From positions 1-9,371 of the forward strand of contig CACYBZ010000324.1 in assembly GCA_902772795.1 (NCBI GenBank): DNA of 9,371 nt, given 5' to 3'. Below the pieces are notes generated by a model. That model was given only the letters and a program-made list of their open reading frames with translations, searched no databases and was not told where the DNA came from. The stretch is from an uncultured Ruminococcus sp. Lineage in GTDB: Bacteria; Bacillota; Clostridia; Oscillospirales; Acutalibacteraceae. The position numbers and the translations under genes were made by a program. Within the stretch, counting starts at the first letter, position 1; each line of letters begins with the position of its first letter. Shown in pieces: positions 8,156 to 9,371 of the stretch.

Positions 8156-8184
8156 TTGACTTTTAGTGCTATAAACGCTAAAAT
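8156..8184 (+). promoter_or_regulatory. Promoter of the small membrane protein operon
   Basis: TTGACT (8156-8161) and TAAAAT (8179-8184) are separated by exactly 17 bases, each one base off the sigma-A consensus. The start would fall near 8191, giving a leader of about 155 bases before the first gene at 8348. The spacer is almost wholly occupied by an inverted repeat. Confidence 0.75.
8161..8183. promoter_or_regulatory. Likely XRE repressor operator
   Basis: TTTTAGTG (8161-8168) and CGCTAAAA (8176-8183) form an inverted repeat with 7 of 8 positions matched and a 7-base centre. This is the size expected for a Cro/C1-type dimer. It runs from the last base of the -35 box to the fifth base of the -10 box, so a bound dimer would exclude RNA polymerase. 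A second copy of one half-site, GCTAAAATAT, occurs at 8177-8186 and again at 8229-8238. Assignment to the adjacent XRE protein is inferred from position. Confidence 0.6.
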
Positions 8185-8186
8185 AT

Positions 8187-8207
8187 TTAAGAGTAATATA
8201 CTCTTAA
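8187..8207. repeat. Perfect 9-bp palindrome just after the promoter
   Basis: TTAAGAGTA (8187-8195) and TACTCTTAA (8199-8207) are exact inverted copies with a 3-base centre. The repeat starts 3 bases after the -10 box and spans the predicted transcription start. It differs in sequence from the operator at 8161-8183. It could be a second protein site or a 5' stem in the transcript. Confidence 0.6.
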
Positions 8208-8249
8208 TATTTAATTCCAACAAATTCTGCTAAAATATATTCCCAAAAG

Positions 8250-8266
8250 TCAACAAAGGAGGTTGA
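8250..8266 (+). other. Leader hairpin displaying an orphan ribosome binding site
   Basis: TCAAC (8250-8254) and GTTGA (8262-8266) can pair around the loop AAAGGAG (8255-8261). The full AAAGGAGG (8255-8262) is as good as the ribosome binding sites of the genes downstream, yet no ATG, GTG or TTG follows at a usable distance. The TTG at 8263 directly abuts it. The rest of the leader to 8333 has no gene that I can support. Confidence 0.4.
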
Positions 8267-8347
8267 TAATCAGAAGCATTACGATAGTAGAGGATTAATT
8301 GTAAGTAATTTGTATCCGGAAATTTTTTTAATTAAGGAGGTAAACGT

Positions 8348-8638
8348 ATGAACAGCAAAGGAACAACAATAAGGAAGTATGCCGCAGCCATAAAAATTAT
8401 AGGAATTATTCTGACAATATGTCTTACTATATTCCTGTGGATAGAGGCGGGCGAATCTTATTCCCGAACAGAAAAAATATACATTATAGCGGGATTTATC
8501 AATCTGATTACAGGCATTTTTATATCAATGTTTTCAGCAGTCCTGATTGACGGTTTCGGAGAATTAGTGGAAAACAGTGCCAGAACAAACCATCTTCTTG
8601 AACAGATGCAGAATACGGAATCAACAGAAAACACTTGA
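8348..8638 (+). CDS. Small membrane protein with two helices (96 aa)
   Basis: A 96-residue protein behind an excellent ribosome binding site (AAGGAGG 8334-8340, 7-base spacer). It has two hydrophobic segments, about residues 11-32 and 45-67, joined by a short polar loop (EAGESYSRTEK). By the positive-inside rule both ends lie in the cytoplasm. The tail after the second helix is amphipathic, FGELVENSARTNHLLEQMQ at 70-88, a form often seen in small clostridial membrane proteins of unknown function. It is the first gene of the operon and ends 21 bases before the next. I do not recognise a named family, and no catalytic motif is present. Confidence 0.85.
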   Translation: MNSKGTTIRKYAAAIKIIGIILTICLTIFLWIEAGESYSRTEKIYIIAGFINLITGIFISMFSAVLIDGFGELVENSARTNHLLEQMQNTESTENT

Positions 8639-8659
8639 ACCTGAAAAGGAGAAACAACC

Positions 8660-8938
8660 ATGATTGATGATGAAAATAAAACGAAAAAACCAGAAAAAGA
8701 AAAAAGCGAACTGGAAAAATTACATGAACGTACAGAACGTGGGTGTCTGATTGCTTTGATTGTCATCTGTATTATTATTGGTATCGGCGTTACTTCATGT
8801 AGCATAATGTCGACAGGAAATTCGTCTAAATGGGACAGCCTGAGTGACAGTGAAAAAGCATGGTATTATGAAAATTACGGTGACGGACAATATGATGAAT
8901 ACAGAAAAGCAATAGACGATTACAACGCTAATCATTGA
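8660..8938 (+). CDS. Single-pass membrane protein with acidic C-terminal domain (92 aa)
   Basis: A 92-residue protein behind AAGGAG (8646-8651, 8-base spacer). The first 28 residues are strongly charged (Lys/Glu-rich). One membrane segment follows at about 29-50, then a short outside-facing domain, WDSLSDSEKAWYYENYGDG at 58-76, ending with YDEYRKAIDDY at 78-88. This Trp/Tyr-rich acidic module looks conserved in style with tail modules of other clostridial hypothetical proteins, but I cannot name it. VTSC at 44-47 fits a lipobox, so a lipoprotein is an alternative, although the 28-residue N-terminal region is long for a signal peptide. The operon position suggests it works with the flanking membrane proteins. 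Confidence 0.85.
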   Translation: MIDDENKTKKPEKEKSELEKLHERTERGCLIALIVICIIIGIGVTSCSIMSTGNSSKWDSLSDSEKAWYYENYGDGQYDEYRKAIDDYNANH

Positions 8939-8986
8939 ATTATCTGTATGAAAATACAATACTAAAAGACAAAGGAGGAAAAAATA

Positions 8987-9073
8987 ATGTTCAACAAAAA
9001 AGGAGATGCAAGTCTGTGGACAATTGTCGGCGGTGTACTGATAGCTCTGATTCTTTTTTTCGTTATCGGATAA
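8987..9073 (+). CDS. 28-residue single-helix membrane peptide
   Basis: ATG 8987 opens a 28-codon frame ending in TAA at 9071-9073. It is preceded by AAAGGAGG (8971-8978) with an 8-base spacer, as strong as any ribosome binding site in the window. The peptide begins MFNKKGDASLW, followed by an uninterrupted hydrophobic stretch from about residue 11 to 28 rich in Ile, Leu, Val and Gly. The stop codon overlaps the start of the next gene (TAATG), so the two are translationally coupled. Size and form fit a small regulatory membrane peptide, a subunit of a membrane complex, or a type I toxin-like peptide. No antisense RNA signal is evident to favour the last. A pure leader peptide is also possible. 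Confidence 0.7.
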   Translation: MFNKKGDASLWTIVGGVLIALILFFVIG

Positions 9074-9371
9074 TGAAAAAAGAAATCAGAATCATTGCGG
9101 TAGCATTTGCCATATATATTTTCAACAGACTATGCAAAGGATATATCAATATTCCGCTCATCGGTTATTTGTGTAAATGTCACCTCAATGACTATATCGG
9201 TGGTATTATCTTTCCCGCATATGTCAACATCTTACTGATACAGACAAATCGGAAACCTGTCAAATCATATTCAGCCATAGGAACAATGATGCTGTGCTGT
9301 GGAATTGTATGGGAATATATTTTTCCTTATCTGTTTGCCTACAGTACATCAGATATTCTTGATGTGGTATC
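9073..9371 (+). CDS. Polytopic membrane protein, N-terminal part (runs off right edge)
   Basis: An open frame from ATG 9073 continues for 99 full codons to the window edge. The start shares its A with the stop codon of the preceding 28-residue gene, so translation is probably coupled. There are hydrophobic segments at about residues 5-18, 41-57 and 67-90. Between them are polar signatures HLND (37-40), WEYIFP (80-85) and STSDILDV (91-98). Conserved Asp, Trp-Glu and Asp positions embedded in membrane helices recall VanZ-like and related small polytopic proteins, but I hold this only as a resemblance. It has no transporter ATPase or enzyme motif in the visible part. Its C-terminus lies outside the window. 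Confidence 0.8.
   Translation, partial: MKKEIRIIAVAFAIYIFNRLCKGYINIPLIGYLCKCHLNDYIGGIIFPAYVNILLIQTNRKPVKSYSAIGTMMLCCGIVWEYIFPYLFAYSTSDILDVV

Noticed and set aside
8458..8805. 115-codon minus-strand open frame
   Set aside because: It is antisense to two operon genes that have strong ribosome binding sites. It is a shadow frame.

Overview
The left three quarters of this window (about 460-7360) is the class I heat-shock operon of a low-GC Gram-positive bacterium, read right to left on the minus strand: hrcA, grpE, dnaK, dnaJ, then prmA and an Mrp-type Fe-S carrier ATPase. A perfect CIRCE operator sits directly behind the hrcA promoter. The gene order, the CIRCE element, the short Firmicutes form of DnaK (no Gram-negative insert in the ATPase domain) and the strong AGGAGG ribosome binding sites all point to Firmicutes. 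A Ruminococcus-like member of the Clostridia is my best guess, partly from the style of the hairpin repeats between dnaJ and prmA, but the species cannot be fixed from the sequence alone.

Layout. 1-368 (minus) is the 5' part of an unrecognised gene that runs off the left edge. 460-2231 (minus) holds mrp and prmA. 2253-2404 is a run of five hairpins, one terminator-like and four closely packed. 2413-7269 (minus) is dnaJ-dnaK-grpE-hrcA, with a strong hairpin in the dnaK-dnaJ gap. 7270-7517 is a divergent control region with the CIRCE-controlled heat-shock promoter to the left and a good sigma-A promoter to the right, which drives a 75-residue unknown protein (7518-7745). 7862-8086 (minus) is a small XRE-family repressor. 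From 8156 to the right edge (plus) is an operon of small membrane proteins: a two-helix protein, a one-helix protein, a 28-residue single-helix peptide, and the start of a polytopic protein.

How it works together. HrcA binds CIRCE and represses the chaperone operon. DnaK, DnaJ and GrpE form the Hsp70 folding cycle. PrmA and Mrp are housekeeping genes that probably receive some readthrough from the operon. In the right-hand part the XRE protein most likely represses the divergent membrane-protein operon, because a near-perfect inverted repeat fills the spacer between the -35 and -10 boxes of that operon's promoter. This repressor plus the small membrane protein operon is the only part of the window that looks accessory and uncharacterised. 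Its function is not visible from the sequence, and the operon is cut by the window edge.
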